A stretch of 64,000 nt of DNA, from assembly GCA_016508695.1 (NCBI GenBank), contig VNKQ01000018.1:806001-870000 (forward strand). Reading direction: 5' to 3'. Position 1 is the first letter of the stretch, and each line of letters begins with the position of its first letter. Source of the DNA: Hyphodiscus hymeniophilus. Lineage: Eukaryota > Ascomycota > Leotiomycetes > Helotiales > Hyphodiscaceae. Below are positions 1 to 9,429 of this stretch, in pieces. The notes under the pieces are model-generated. The model was not told the DNA's origin, did no database searches, and saw nothing but the letters and a program-made list of their open reading frames with translations. The translations under genes were made by a program, and so were the position numbers.

Positions 1-1652
1 GGGCTATAATAACTTGCCTCCTGGCTAAAATAACTTAGTTAATCCTACTTACAGGTACCTATATATCTAAGAAGCTTTCCTTACTATATTAATTTATATG
101 TGCACAAGAGTATATAATATATTTTATTATATTAATTTATTGAAATCTAAATCTAACTTATATTCCCTATCTTGTATATAACCCTTAAAAGGTTCTATTA
201 TTATAATTATAACTTTAACTTTAACTTTTACTCCCTATATTACTTGCCTTTATAATATATCTCTTATAACTATTACTACGCGATTTGGCAATATATAATA
301 CTCTTTCTAATGTATTGCGGGGTCTTCCTTTCCCTCGTATATAAGGTATATAGGGTTAAAAAGAGGTCTTAAAACCTCTAATATAAGGAGGGGATTAAGA
401 GTATTAGTTATAGGCCTATTATAATACTAATAATAATAGGACGGGCTATAACAACTTGCCTCCCGGCTAAAATAACTTAGTTAATCCTACTTATAGGTGT
501 ATATCTAAGAAGCTTTTCCCACTATACTAATTTGTATATGCGCAAGAGTATACGATATATATTATTATACTAACTTATTATAATCCAGATTTAACTCTTA
601 CTCTTTATCTTATATATAACCCTTAAAAGGTTTTATTACTACTATTATAACTTTAACTCAACTTTAACTTTTACTCCTTATATTACTTGCCTTTATAATA
701 TATCTCTTATAACTATTATTATGTCTTTAAAGTAATTGTTTTGGGGGCTAAAGAAAGGGGAAGTTCGAAGGCTAATAATAGTCGTCGAGTACTCGATTTA
801 GTAATATATAATACTCCTTCTAATATACCGAGAGGTCTACTTTTCCCTCGTATATATATAGGGTTAAGAATAGGTCTTAAAACCTCTAGTATAGGGAGGG
901 GATTAAGAGTATTAGTTATAGGCCTATTATAATACTAGTAACGATATATATTAGTTAGTAAGATTACTCCCTTATTAGATTTATACTCCCAAATTATATA
1001 ATAATAAGGTAGGCTAAGTAACTATCGAATTATATACTAATAGCTAAGTAGAGACTACTTGTAAGTAACTTAGAGTACTCTATTAGTATCTTCTCTAGCG
1101 CATAAATTAAAGCGATTATAATAGGCAAGTCTATATATATAGTTATAGGGGGACCGCAAGTATTTAGTAATTCTATTTTAAAGGCTAAGAAAAAGTTAGA
1201 AATAATAAGGATATATTAATATTTAGTAAGGTATATAGTTTAGCCTTACTTGCGCATATAAATTACTATAGTTAAGCGAGGATATTAAGTATACCCCCGA
1301 AAAGTTGTTTTAGCCGGGAGGCAAGTTATTATAGCCCGTCCTATAATAATATATATTAGTTAGTAAGACTACTCCCCTATTAGACTTACGCTCCCAAATT
1401 ATACAATAATAAGGCAAGCCAAGTAACTATTAAATTGTATACTAATAGCTAGAGGAGAGGGATTACTTATAAGTAACTTAGAGTACTTTATTAGTATAAT
1501 AAAGATATATTAATATCTAGTAAGGTATATAGGTATATAGGTATATCGATTAGCCTTACTTGCGTATATTAATAATTATAGTTAAGCGAGGATATTAGGT
1601 ATACCCCCGAAAAATTGTTTTAGCCGGGAGGTAAGTTGTTATAGCTTGACCC
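1..1652 (+). mobile_element. MITE-A copy A1, interrupted by a second MITE-A
   Basis: The window opens in or within a few bases of the left end of a MITE-A element (GGGCTATAATAACTT...). Its right end is the inverse repeat near 1611-1652 (..AAGTTGTTATAGC). A second copy, A2, is inserted at 438-1342, so A1 without it is about 740 bp. No transposase frame is visible. The short 63-codon reading frame at 741-932 is in repeat DNA and is not a gene. Because the window starts here, the left target duplication cannot be checked. Confidence 0.75.
438..1342 (+). mobile_element. MITE-A copy A2 (905 bp) nested in A1
   Basis: The termini read AGGACGGGCTATAAC and the inverse ending GCCCGTCCT. The element is flanked by a perfect 8-bp duplication ATAATAAT (430-437 and 1343-1350). 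Both ends carry the bipartite pattern GCTATAAYAACTT, 8-nt spacer, GCTAAAAYAACTT. Removing A2 and one duplication restores A1. This copy is about 200 bp longer than the 708-716 bp copies elsewhere, through extra sequence near 1045-1200. It is non-coding, and an 8-bp duplication is the size made by hAT-type transposases. Confidence 0.9.
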
Positions 1653-1911
1653 AAAAATAAATACTATAATGTTCTATCTCTTTATTTTGAACTACTTTAC
1701 TTGATTAAGAGTATTTAATTTACAAATATACTGAAATAGTAGAATTTATTAACTTAATAAAGTATAATCAAGTTTTGAAACTTATTATTAATAACTCAAT
1801 AATTATTTAATACTTTCTTTGAGCTAATCTTATAATCAAAGACTACTTATACTATCTAAATTCTTATACTTAAAATAAGAAGTTTAATAGTCTTTATTAA
1901 CATTATTAAAT
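1653..1911. other. AT-rich spacer, unclassified
   Basis: About 260 bp of RIP-like AT-rich sequence between MITE-A and MITE-B. I see no repeat end, open frame or RNA gene in it. Confidence 0.5.
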
Positions 1912-2268
1912 AGTAGTAGTTAAGCTATTTTAATTCTACTCCCGACTACTTTAATTTTATCGGTTCTTAATAAATATATATACTATAGTATATATAATAA
2001 GTTTATACTTATATAAAGATATTAAAATTGGGTATTATAACTACTTTTATATTCTTTTTAAAATATACTTAAATATAATTCAATAATACAAAAAAAATAT
2101 TTTTATATAAAGGGCTCTTATTACTTATAAACCCCCTAGAACTAACTCTAATGATTACTAACTCTAACGTATTATATTTTAATAAATAAAGTATCTCTAA
2201 GTATATATATTTCTAAGTATACCTCTTAAGAATTAAAATAACTGGGAATAGAGTTAAAATAACTTTAC
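1912..2268 (+). mobile_element. MITE-B copy B1
   Basis: The left end has the pattern GCTATTTTAATTC, 8 nt, ACTACTTTAATTT. The right end is its inverse, GAATTAAAATAAC then GAGTTAAAATAAC. The interior (TATACTATAGTATATA; AAGGGCTCTTATTAC; AACCCCCTAG) matches MITE-B at 4563-5292. Length is about 355 bp. The exact ends and target duplication are blurred by mutation, so the boundaries are good to a few bases only. Confidence 0.75.
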
Positions 2269-2290
2269 CTATTATTAAATAATAGCTTTA

Positions 2291-4240
2291 ATCGTTCGGT
2301 TTTCGACCTCCTGGAAACCCGAATTCTTACGTAATCGGGTAAGGGAGGGCGATATGTAAATTAGTACTAATACGTAAAATCCACTATAATCAATTTAATT
2401 AATTAAATATATTAACTATAACTATGCCTTTTACAAACGAACACAAAGAGGAGAAGGTTTAATAGGCTCTTTTTCTAATTTAAAAAAATCCTAGAATAAA
2501 AATAATATAAGCTATACAAATTACTTGCGCGTTTTACCCTCGCGTTTAAAGACGGCTTTATAGCTACCTACGATTATTAGCCCGCGGGGGACACAATAAA
2601 AAGCTAAATATACTATCTTTAAGTGCCTTAAGAGAGTACCTTCTTATATATTACGCAATAGGTCGTAAAGCTAATATTAATTATATAATTATCGCTATAA
2701 ACTTAATCTTATAGTATAATAAATAGCTTATAATAGCAAACCGACAATAGGTTATAACGCGAGAAAGACTTTCTTAAGACGATTTAATTTACCCCCCTCT
2801 TTGCAAAACAATATATAACTTATTAAAAAGAAGATATTAAGAATTATTTCGCTAAGTTCGATTAGTATTAGTATAAATAGGGGATCCTTAATAAAGACAT
2901 TTATAACTTTAATAAGACAGGATTTATAATTAGAGTTATAAGTAATACTTATATTATTATACTTATAAATATAATTACTTCTTATATTAATAATTTAAAT
3001 AAAAGAGAACTAGTTATATCGACTAAGTATATCTCTATAGGGGGTTACTATATACCTCTTATAATTACGTTTAAAAGAGTCTATTACTTGCACAAGTACT
3101 TTAATAACAATATAGACCCTAATATACTCTAGTCTTATTCCGAATTAGGCTTTATAAACAATAAACTAACTCTTAAGTAGCTTAAGTACTTCGATTATTA
3201 TATTAAGAGCTATACGAAGAGGTAATATTAGCTCTTGATATTTAATAGTTATAAATCGTATATTACGTAAGATTTTATTAAATATTACTAGGAAAATAAT
3301 ATCCGACTATTCTAACTTTTCTCTTATTTTACACATCTTATATAACCTCTCGATATAAGAGTATTCTAGAAGTTTAAAGGTGCCTTTAAGAAAGCATTGC
3401 GCAAAGAGGTATTTTATAATATAAAGGAAATCGATAAAGCTAACTTTTTTACTTTATTTGCAGATTTCTCAAATAAGACTTAGTTAAAACGTCTTTATAA
3501 AAGCGCCTTTTATAAGACAAGTCTTATTCCCCTTAAACCGCAAATCGTACTCGATATAATAAAGGAATTTAGTAGTATATAAGAGACAAGGGGGCTAGAA
3601 ATCGAGAAAGAAAACAATAGTAAAAGTAAAGTATTTATAACCCCTCCCTCTTCTAATTAGTATTAATTCGAGACTCTAACCTCGAATTAAACGTATTATA
3701 AAGGCTAAGAATACGTCTTAAATCAACTTCGATTTAAAGATATTATATTATTTATAATTTGAGTATAAGATAAGGTCTTAAAGGCTAGCAATTAAATAGT
3801 ATTAGTAGGTTAGCTTTCAACCGAGTACTTATAGTTTATATAAGCTAGGGAAGTGCGCCAAATTACGAGATATAAGAATAGAAGTATAGTAATATAGAAA
3901 TATAAGGAAATATATAATTACTAAGTACGTTATCAAATTATAGAAAACGAAAGTAATAAGAGGGAAATAATTAATATACGGAAATAGAGGAGGTTTAAGA
4001 AGAGGCAAGAAAAGGAAGAGGCCGCAATAGCAAGATAGTTCGCGAAAGCAAATTAAGTATATACTTAGACCTTTTAAATAAACCTATTTGCGACTTAATA
4101 ACTTGCGTTATTATTTAATTATAATTCTTGTAATAATATCGATTTTATCGATTTTACGCATTAGTACTAATTTATATATCGCTCTCCCTCACCCGATTAC
4201 ATAAGAATTCGGGTTTCTAGGAGGTCGAAAACCGAACGAT
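2291..4240 (+). mobile_element. Element G: pogo/Fot1-type Tc1/mariner transposon, 1950 bp
   Basis: Inverted repeats of roughly 90-100 bp begin ATCGTTCGGTTTTCGACC on the left. The inverse on the right ends ..AAAACCGAACGAT. Each is flanked by TA (2289-2290 and 4241-4242), the classic Tc1/mariner duplication. Size and layout fit a full-length Fot1/pogo element. A broken transposase frame fills the interior on the plus strand. CpA-to-TpA changes are dense throughout, so the element is inactive. Confidence 0.9.
2424..4110 (+). pseudogene. RIP-killed pogo/Fot1 transposase (DDE_1 family)
   Basis: A likely start is the ATG at 2424. The middle frame from about 2840 reads DIYNFNKTGF (2896-2925), the first catalytic block of pogo/Fot1 transposases (normally N-F/M-D-E-T-G-F). 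The catalytic Asp codon is AAT (Asn) at 2911-2913, as a G-to-A RIP change would give. Further on there are recognisable blocks before and around the HLIQPLD motif, which in the family lies next to the second Asp region. Stops are mostly TAA/TAG where Gln would fit. The N-terminal stretch is in a different frame from the catalytic core, so there is also an indel or small intron near 2780-2830. The product would have been a DNA-binding cut-and-paste transposase. The C-terminal boundary is approximate. Confidence 0.8.
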
Positions 4241-4562
4241 TAGTACAAGCTAGTACTAAAGTAATTAATAAAGATAGGCTTAAAATAAGAGACGGGTTAT
4301 AATAACTTGCCTCCTGGCTAGAATAACTTTTGGGGGGTATACCTAATATCTTCGCTTAACTATAATAGTTTATATGCATAAGCAAGGCTAAGCTATATAC
4401 CTTACTAAATATTAATATACTTATCCTTATTATTCTTAACTTTGCCCTAGCCCTTAAAATGGAATTACTAAATACTTATGGCTCTTTTATCTTCCTCCAA
4501 ACCCCCTACTCCCCCTAGCTATTAATATATAATTCGATAATTACTTACTTATTTTATTATTA

Positions 4563-5292
4563 GGATAAGCTATTTTAATTCTAATACTAGTTATTTTAAT
4601 TCTTAAGGGGTATACCTATTATATATTTAAAAAGATATATACCTAGAGATACTTTCTTTACTAAAATATAACGGGTTAGAGTTAGTAATTAGGGTTAGTT
4701 TCGGGGGGGGTAAGGGGTAATAAGAGCCCCCTGTATAAGGATATCTTTTTTATTTATATTATTTCTTATAATTATATTTAGTTATATTTTAAGTAGAATA
4801 TTAAAAGGGATAAGCTATTTTAACTCTAATACCGGCTATTTTAACTTTATTAGTCCCTACTAGTTATATATACTATAGTATATATAGTAACTTTGCGCTT
4901 ATATAAGAATATTAAAACTATTATTATTATCTTTAATATTCTTCTTAAAGTATAACAAATATATTTATAAGAAATAATATATAAAAGATACTCTTATACG
5001 GGCTTTATACGGGGGCTCTTACTACTCTTTAGTCCCCTGGGACTAACTTTAACCACTAACCTTAACCCGCTATATTTTAGTAGAAAAAGTATCTCTAGGT
5101 ATATGCCTTTTTAAGTATATAGTAGGTATATCCCCTAAGAGTTAAAATAGCTTATCTCTATTAAAAGTACTTAATTATAATAGTTTTAATATTCTTATAC
5201 GGGCGTAAACTTACTATATATACTATAGTATATATAACTAGTAGGGACTAGTAGAGTTTAAATAGCTATTAGAGTTAAAATAGCTTATCCCT
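4563..5292 (+). mobile_element. MITE-B copy B2 (outer), inserted in MITE-A A3
   Basis: The ends read GGATAAGCTATTTTAATT and the inverse ..AAAATAGCTTATCCC. Flanking duplication is TATTATTA (4555-4562 and 5293-5300), which could also be read one base over as TTATTATT. It contains a second MITE-B, and without that it is about 370 bp. The left end has the 13-8-13 bipartite unit followed by TTAAGGGGTATACC. Confidence 0.88.
4807..5158 (+). mobile_element. MITE-B copy B3 (inner), 352 bp, nested in B2
   Basis: The ends are GGGATAAGCTATTTTAACTC and the inverse ..AAAATAGCTTATCTC, with a perfect 8-bp duplication TATTAAAA (4799-4806 and 5159-5166). Excision with one duplication exactly rejoins B2. Its left end has two 13-nt units 8 nt apart. 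Its right end has lost one unit, that is 21 bp, and goes straight from a single unit to the GGGG box. Confidence 0.92.
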
Positions 5293-5381
5293 TATTATTA
5301 TATAATTTGGGACTCCGATTGGGAGCGTAAGTCTAATAGGGGATTAGTCTTACTAGGTAACTAATATATATTATTACTAAC

Positions 5382-5473
5382 ATTATAATAGGCTTATAAC
5401 TAATATTATAATAGGCTTATAACTAATATTATAATAGGCTTATAACTAATATTATAATAGGCTTATAACTAAT
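5382..5473. repeat. Four perfect 23-bp tandem repeats
   Basis: The unit ATTATAATAGGCTTATAACTAAT occurs four times head to tail at 5382, 5405, 5428 and 5451. It derives from a MITE-A internal segment that is single in the other copies, so it was amplified locally. The copies are identical, so the expansion is probably later than most RIP in this element. Note the unit here is 23 bases long, the full repeat. Confidence 0.9.
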
Positions 5474-5474
5474 A

Positions 5475-6719
5475 CTTGGGTGCGCTATATAGAGGGTTCG
5501 ATCACGTGTTAATCAGGGGTCGACTAGGGATTAATCAGGGATCCGAACCAGTTCCAATGGGGTTCCGAACTAGTTCCGATAGGGTTCCGAACCGGACTGA
5601 AACTAGTTTAGAGCTAGTCCCGATCGGGAGCGAGAGTTATTCTATTGAGCCGGTTCTAACCCTTGACCCCCACTTAATACCCGATTAAGCTTAGCTTAAT
5701 TGAGTATTAAGCCTAGTCTTAATACTATACTAAAAAAAACCTTTAAGTAAATTTCCCTATTAATAGTGATAATTAAGCGAGTAGAACCGCCCCTAGAATA
5801 TTGTCGGCCTAAATCACGTGATTTTGATGGTTTTGACTTTTTAGCGTTGACATTAAGCGAGTTAAAGCCTAAGCGAAGTCTTTAAACCTTATATTTTTAA
5901 TCGAAACCTTAAATTTTAAGGCCGAAATTTGCCCGAAGTTTACACGGGCTATCCGGTGTTTAGTCGAGGTTTAGCCGGCTGACTAAGCACTAATAATAAA
6001 GTCTTTATATTCTTAGAATTTAAATTAGTTCCGATTGGGTTCTGATTAGGTTCCGATTAAGTTCCGATTAGGTTCCGAACTGGCTCAAAGGTTCCGACTA
6101 GGTTCCAATAAGGTTCCGATCCGGTTCTAACCCGGTTCCGAACTAGTTCTAAACTAGCTTAAAACTAGCTTAAACTTAGTATTATAAAATCACTTATTAA
6201 TAGTACTTAGTCAGCCGGCCAAACTTCGGCTAAATGCCGGGTGAGCCGGGTAAACCTCGGGTAAATTTCAAGCGAAATTTTGATTTTCGCCTAAAAAATT
6301 AAGGTTTCGCTTAAATATTTAGAGTCTATAAGGTTCGCTTAAGCTCTAACTCGCTTGATTTCCACGCTAAAAAATTAAAAATAGCAAAATCACGTGATTT
6401 AGGCTAACATCATAATATGGGCGGCTATTACTCGCTTAATTATCACTATTAATAAGGGAAACTACTTAGAGGTTTTTTTAAAAAAAAACTCTTTTAAGAC
6501 TAGGCTTAATCGGGTATTAAGCTAAGCTCAATTGGGTATTAAGTAGGGGTCAGGGGTTGGAACCGGCTCAATAAGATAACTCTTGCTCCCGATCGGGACT
6601 AGCTCCAAACTGGCTCAGAACCGGATCCGAACTAGTTCGGATACCTGTTTAATACCTGATCGATCCCTGGTCGACCCCCGATTGACACGTGATCGAACCC
6701 TCCATATAGCGTACCGAAG
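5475..6719. mobile_element. Element C: foldback transposon with arms over 500 bp
   Basis: Left end CTTGGGTGCGCTATATAG and right end (inverse) CTTCGGTACGCTATATGG are flanked by TA (5473-5474, 6720-6721). The two arms match inversely for roughly 550 bp. They share the CACGTG-containing block near the ends, the ATTAATAGTGATAATTAAGCG block and the AAATCACGTGATTT palindrome. The centre (about 6030-6170) is a run of GGTTCCGATTA-like repeats. GC is clearly higher than in the surroundings, and CpA/TpG are not depleted to the same degree. No transposase frame is seen. The short frame at 5476-5688 is repeat DNA. TA flanks suggest mobilisation by a Tc1/mariner-type enzyme. Confidence 0.85.
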
Positions 6720-6721
6720 TA

Positions 6722-6952
6722 ATATATAGTAGTTTAGCCTTAAATTAAACTTGGCCTGCCCTGGTCAAACACTTAGCAGTGGGCCCCTAAGTAGCTTGAG
6801 CCTAGCTTGAGCCTAATTCGAGCCTTAAACCGGCTTAAGCCCTACTTGGGAGTTATTACGGGAATTAGAGTTAAGCCTTTCTTAAGCCTTAGTTAAGCCT
6901 TAGTCAAGTTTGGGTTTAAGCCCTAGTTAAGCATTGGTTAAGCGAGTATTAA
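6722..6952. other. Moderate-GC island between element C and R1, unclassified
   Basis: About 230 bp with GGGCCCC, CAGTGGG and repeated TTAAGCC / GAGCCTA words. It is much less RIP-like than its neighbours. It continues across the R1 insertion for about 28 bp (15990-16017). I see no open frame. It may be single-copy DNA or part of another, younger element. Confidence 0.45.
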
Positions 6953-7218
6953 TATCGCGTAGATAATTGGTCTGATCTTTAAGAAGAAAGGTTTTATAAG
7001 AAAAGACTACTCGAATAAGCGTATATTAAGTATTATCTAGTCTAAAGAAAGAAGAAAAAGAAGTAAGTCTTTTTCTAAATATTAAATTACTCTTATAAAG
7101 CTTAGCGAAATAAATACTTAAATAGAGCTTAAGTAATTACACAATATAACTAAATATTTAATAAATATAATTAGATATTTTATAACTATAAGATTAGTTA
7201 AGCCTTAATTTTGTAATA
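6953..7218 (-). repeat. R1 3' LTR (266 bp)
   Basis: It matches 15724-15989 along its whole length, with differences mostly C/T and G/A. It starts TATCGCGTAGATAATT on the plus strand; a less mutated copy beside 40345 keeps the original TGTCGCG. It is next to the polypurine tract, so it is the 3' LTR of a minus-strand element. Confidence 0.92.
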
Positions 7219-7229
7219 TACCCCCTAGT
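7219..7229 (-). other. R1 polypurine tract
   Basis: On the minus strand the 11 bases next to the LTR read ACTAGGGGGTA, directly followed by TATTAC (original TGTTAC). The same tract sits at 18169-18179 in R2 and as ACTAAGGGGTA at 40070-40080 in R3. It is the expected second-strand primer and fixes the element's orientation. Confidence 0.8.
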
Positions 7230-8000
7230 TATTATAAAGAAGTCTAAAGACCTTTTATTTTATAATAACTATTGTTTTATAATCCCTAATCCCTTATATT
7301 TCTTAAATAGCTTTAATTCGATATATTAGAATATATACTCGTATTTAAAGTCGATTATAAGATATAGCGTATATTTGCTTATATAGCTTATAAGTAAGTT
7401 CCTTATACTTTATATATATATAGATTTCGATTTATAAATATTAGCGTTTACTTTATTTAATTACTTAATATAATTAATTTAATTAGAGATCTTATACTTA
7501 GTAATAACTAGTATTATAATTAGTCCTAACTAATATCTCTTTTATCTCCTAGTCTTATAAATAATATAAACGACGCAAATAGTATAAATAGCGTAAACTT
7601 TATATATTGTCTAATCTTTATAGCTATCTTAATTAATCTAGTGACTTAATACGCTTTTAACTATATTAGTAAGCGTATAGTTAATTAGGCTATAAGTATA
7701 AAATCGCGATCTCGCGATCTTTTAACCTCTAATAATAATAATAAATAATAATATTAACTTTTAATACTATTATAATAGTATATTATTACTATTTTATTAA
7801 TAGCTCTTTTATCTTCTTATTAATTATTAATATAAGTAATACCTTAAGTAATAATATAAGTAAAAGCTCGAGTAATTAATTACTTTTATCTAAATTCTAG
7901 GTTTAATTCCTAACTTTATCTAATTATTACTTTATATTCGATAATTAGTATAGCTAACCTTTTTACTAAGTAAGGCTTTAAAGAAGAGTAAGTAAAGATA

Positions 8001-8770
8001 CTTATTAATCTTTTTATTACTAAATCTAATAATCCTTTCTAATTTCCCCCTTCTCTTACTAATAATTATAATAATAATAACAATTATAATAATAATAATA
8101 ATAATAATAAAGAAGAAGAAGATAAGGAAGACAAAGCTAAAGAAGATAAAAGTAAAGAAGATAAAGATAATTTAATCTTATTTCTTACTAAGTTATATAA
8201 TTATTATTATTAGCTTTTATACTTACTACTTATACTAACTTTTATTCCTATTATTCGTCTAAATAATAGTCTTATTTATTACTTATATAATTAGACTACT
8301 TGCCTTAGTCTTTATTCTTTTATTCTAAATAATTATATTTTAGACGATTATATTCTAGATACTCTTTCTCGTCGTTCTCGTAGTCCTACTTATAGTCTTA
8401 ATACTTGGCGAGATTAGTCTTACTTTAGTTATTTGTTTTCTTTAATAACTAAAAAATCTAATAATCGTTACTTTAAAAATTCTATTATATTATATAATAA
8501 TTAGTATTACTAATACTATATATACTTTTATATTCTAATCCTTATTAGTATTCTTTTATATACTTAGCTATTTTATACTAAATATTACTATTAAGAAACT
8601 AGCTAGAGTTTTAATTAAAAAGTATATTAAATATAAAGTTTTTATTTAATTAATATTAATTCTTATATAGAAAATAAAGTAATTAAAGATTACTATTTAA
8701 ATTATACTAAAGATTAGTAATTTTATTAATCTTACTAATCGCGCTCTAGGAATTAATACTCGTTAATATA
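8001..8770 (+). pseudogene. Antisense reading frame in the R1 3' extension
   Basis: This plus-strand frame runs opposite to the Copia pol gene. It starts with Pro/Asn/Tyr-rich sequence and passes an (Asn)n run. An acidic-lysine block follows (KEEEDKEDKAKEDKSKEDKD, encoded about 8109-8168), then a Tyr/Arg/Ser-rich stretch. Its stops are nearly all TAA/TAG at places where Gln fits, as RIP would give. R2 (18958 on) and R3 (39296 down, minus strand) keep the same frame without indels in the part I followed, with the Asn run the same length in R1 and R2. I recognise no domain. It could be an accessory ORF of the retrotransposon, or a chance low-stop frame. Confidence 0.5.
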
Positions 8771-9429
8771 AGAATAATAATAATAATTAAGGTTTTACTT
8801 CTCGTTATATTAGAACTCTTCCTTCTAGTTTTATTAGTTCGAAGACTAGTAAGTAAGTAATACTTACTTAAGCCTTTACTACTTATATAAATACTATATA
8901 TAATTTAAGTAGTTAAAGTAGCGAATAATCTACTAGTAATCTAGGGAAATACTAAGTAATTTTTTATAATATATTTTCGTTCTCTTTTTTCTATATTAAA
9001 GTAACTTAGCGATAATACCCGAATAAGTATTAATTTATTAAATTCCCTTAATTATAAAATAAATAACTTATAAAATAAAATATATAATTATTAATTATAT
9101 TATCTTATTATATTATAGCTTTAAAGTATAGAAAACTCTACTTAGTTCTTTTAGTTAATCTTATTAGTATATATATAGAATTTTATAATAGTCTTACTAA
9201 TATTTTACTAAATATACTATTAATTTATCTAATCCTAGTAATATCTAGCTAGAATCTTAATAAATTCTATTAATATTTAAAAGATATTTAATTACTAATC
9301 TCTAATCCTTAATTATATTAATTAAATACTTAGTTTAATCCTTAGAGATCGGTTTAATATTTACTTATTAAGTACTAATTAATTAATACTTTTATATAAT
9401 TAATACTTTAGATCTTATACTTTCTTAAG

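Larger units (their letters stand above)
4289..5473 (-). mobile_element. MITE-A copy A3, inverted, interrupted by MITE-B, right part lost
   Basis: The right-end repeat of MITE-A appears first (GAGACGGGTTATAATAACTT), so the copy lies in reverse orientation. Its body is split by nested MITE-B elements at 4563-5292 and resumes at 5301. It then runs into a local 23-bp tandem array and stops at 5473, where element C begins. The left half of MITE-A expected after that is not found beyond C, so the copy is truncated. Confidence 0.75.

Noticed and set aside
741..932. 63-codon open frame
   Set aside because: Lies within nested MITE-A copies, has no family features and is not kept in other copies.
5476..5688. 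70-codon open frame
   Set aside because: Lies in one arm of the foldback element. It is open only because GC is higher there.
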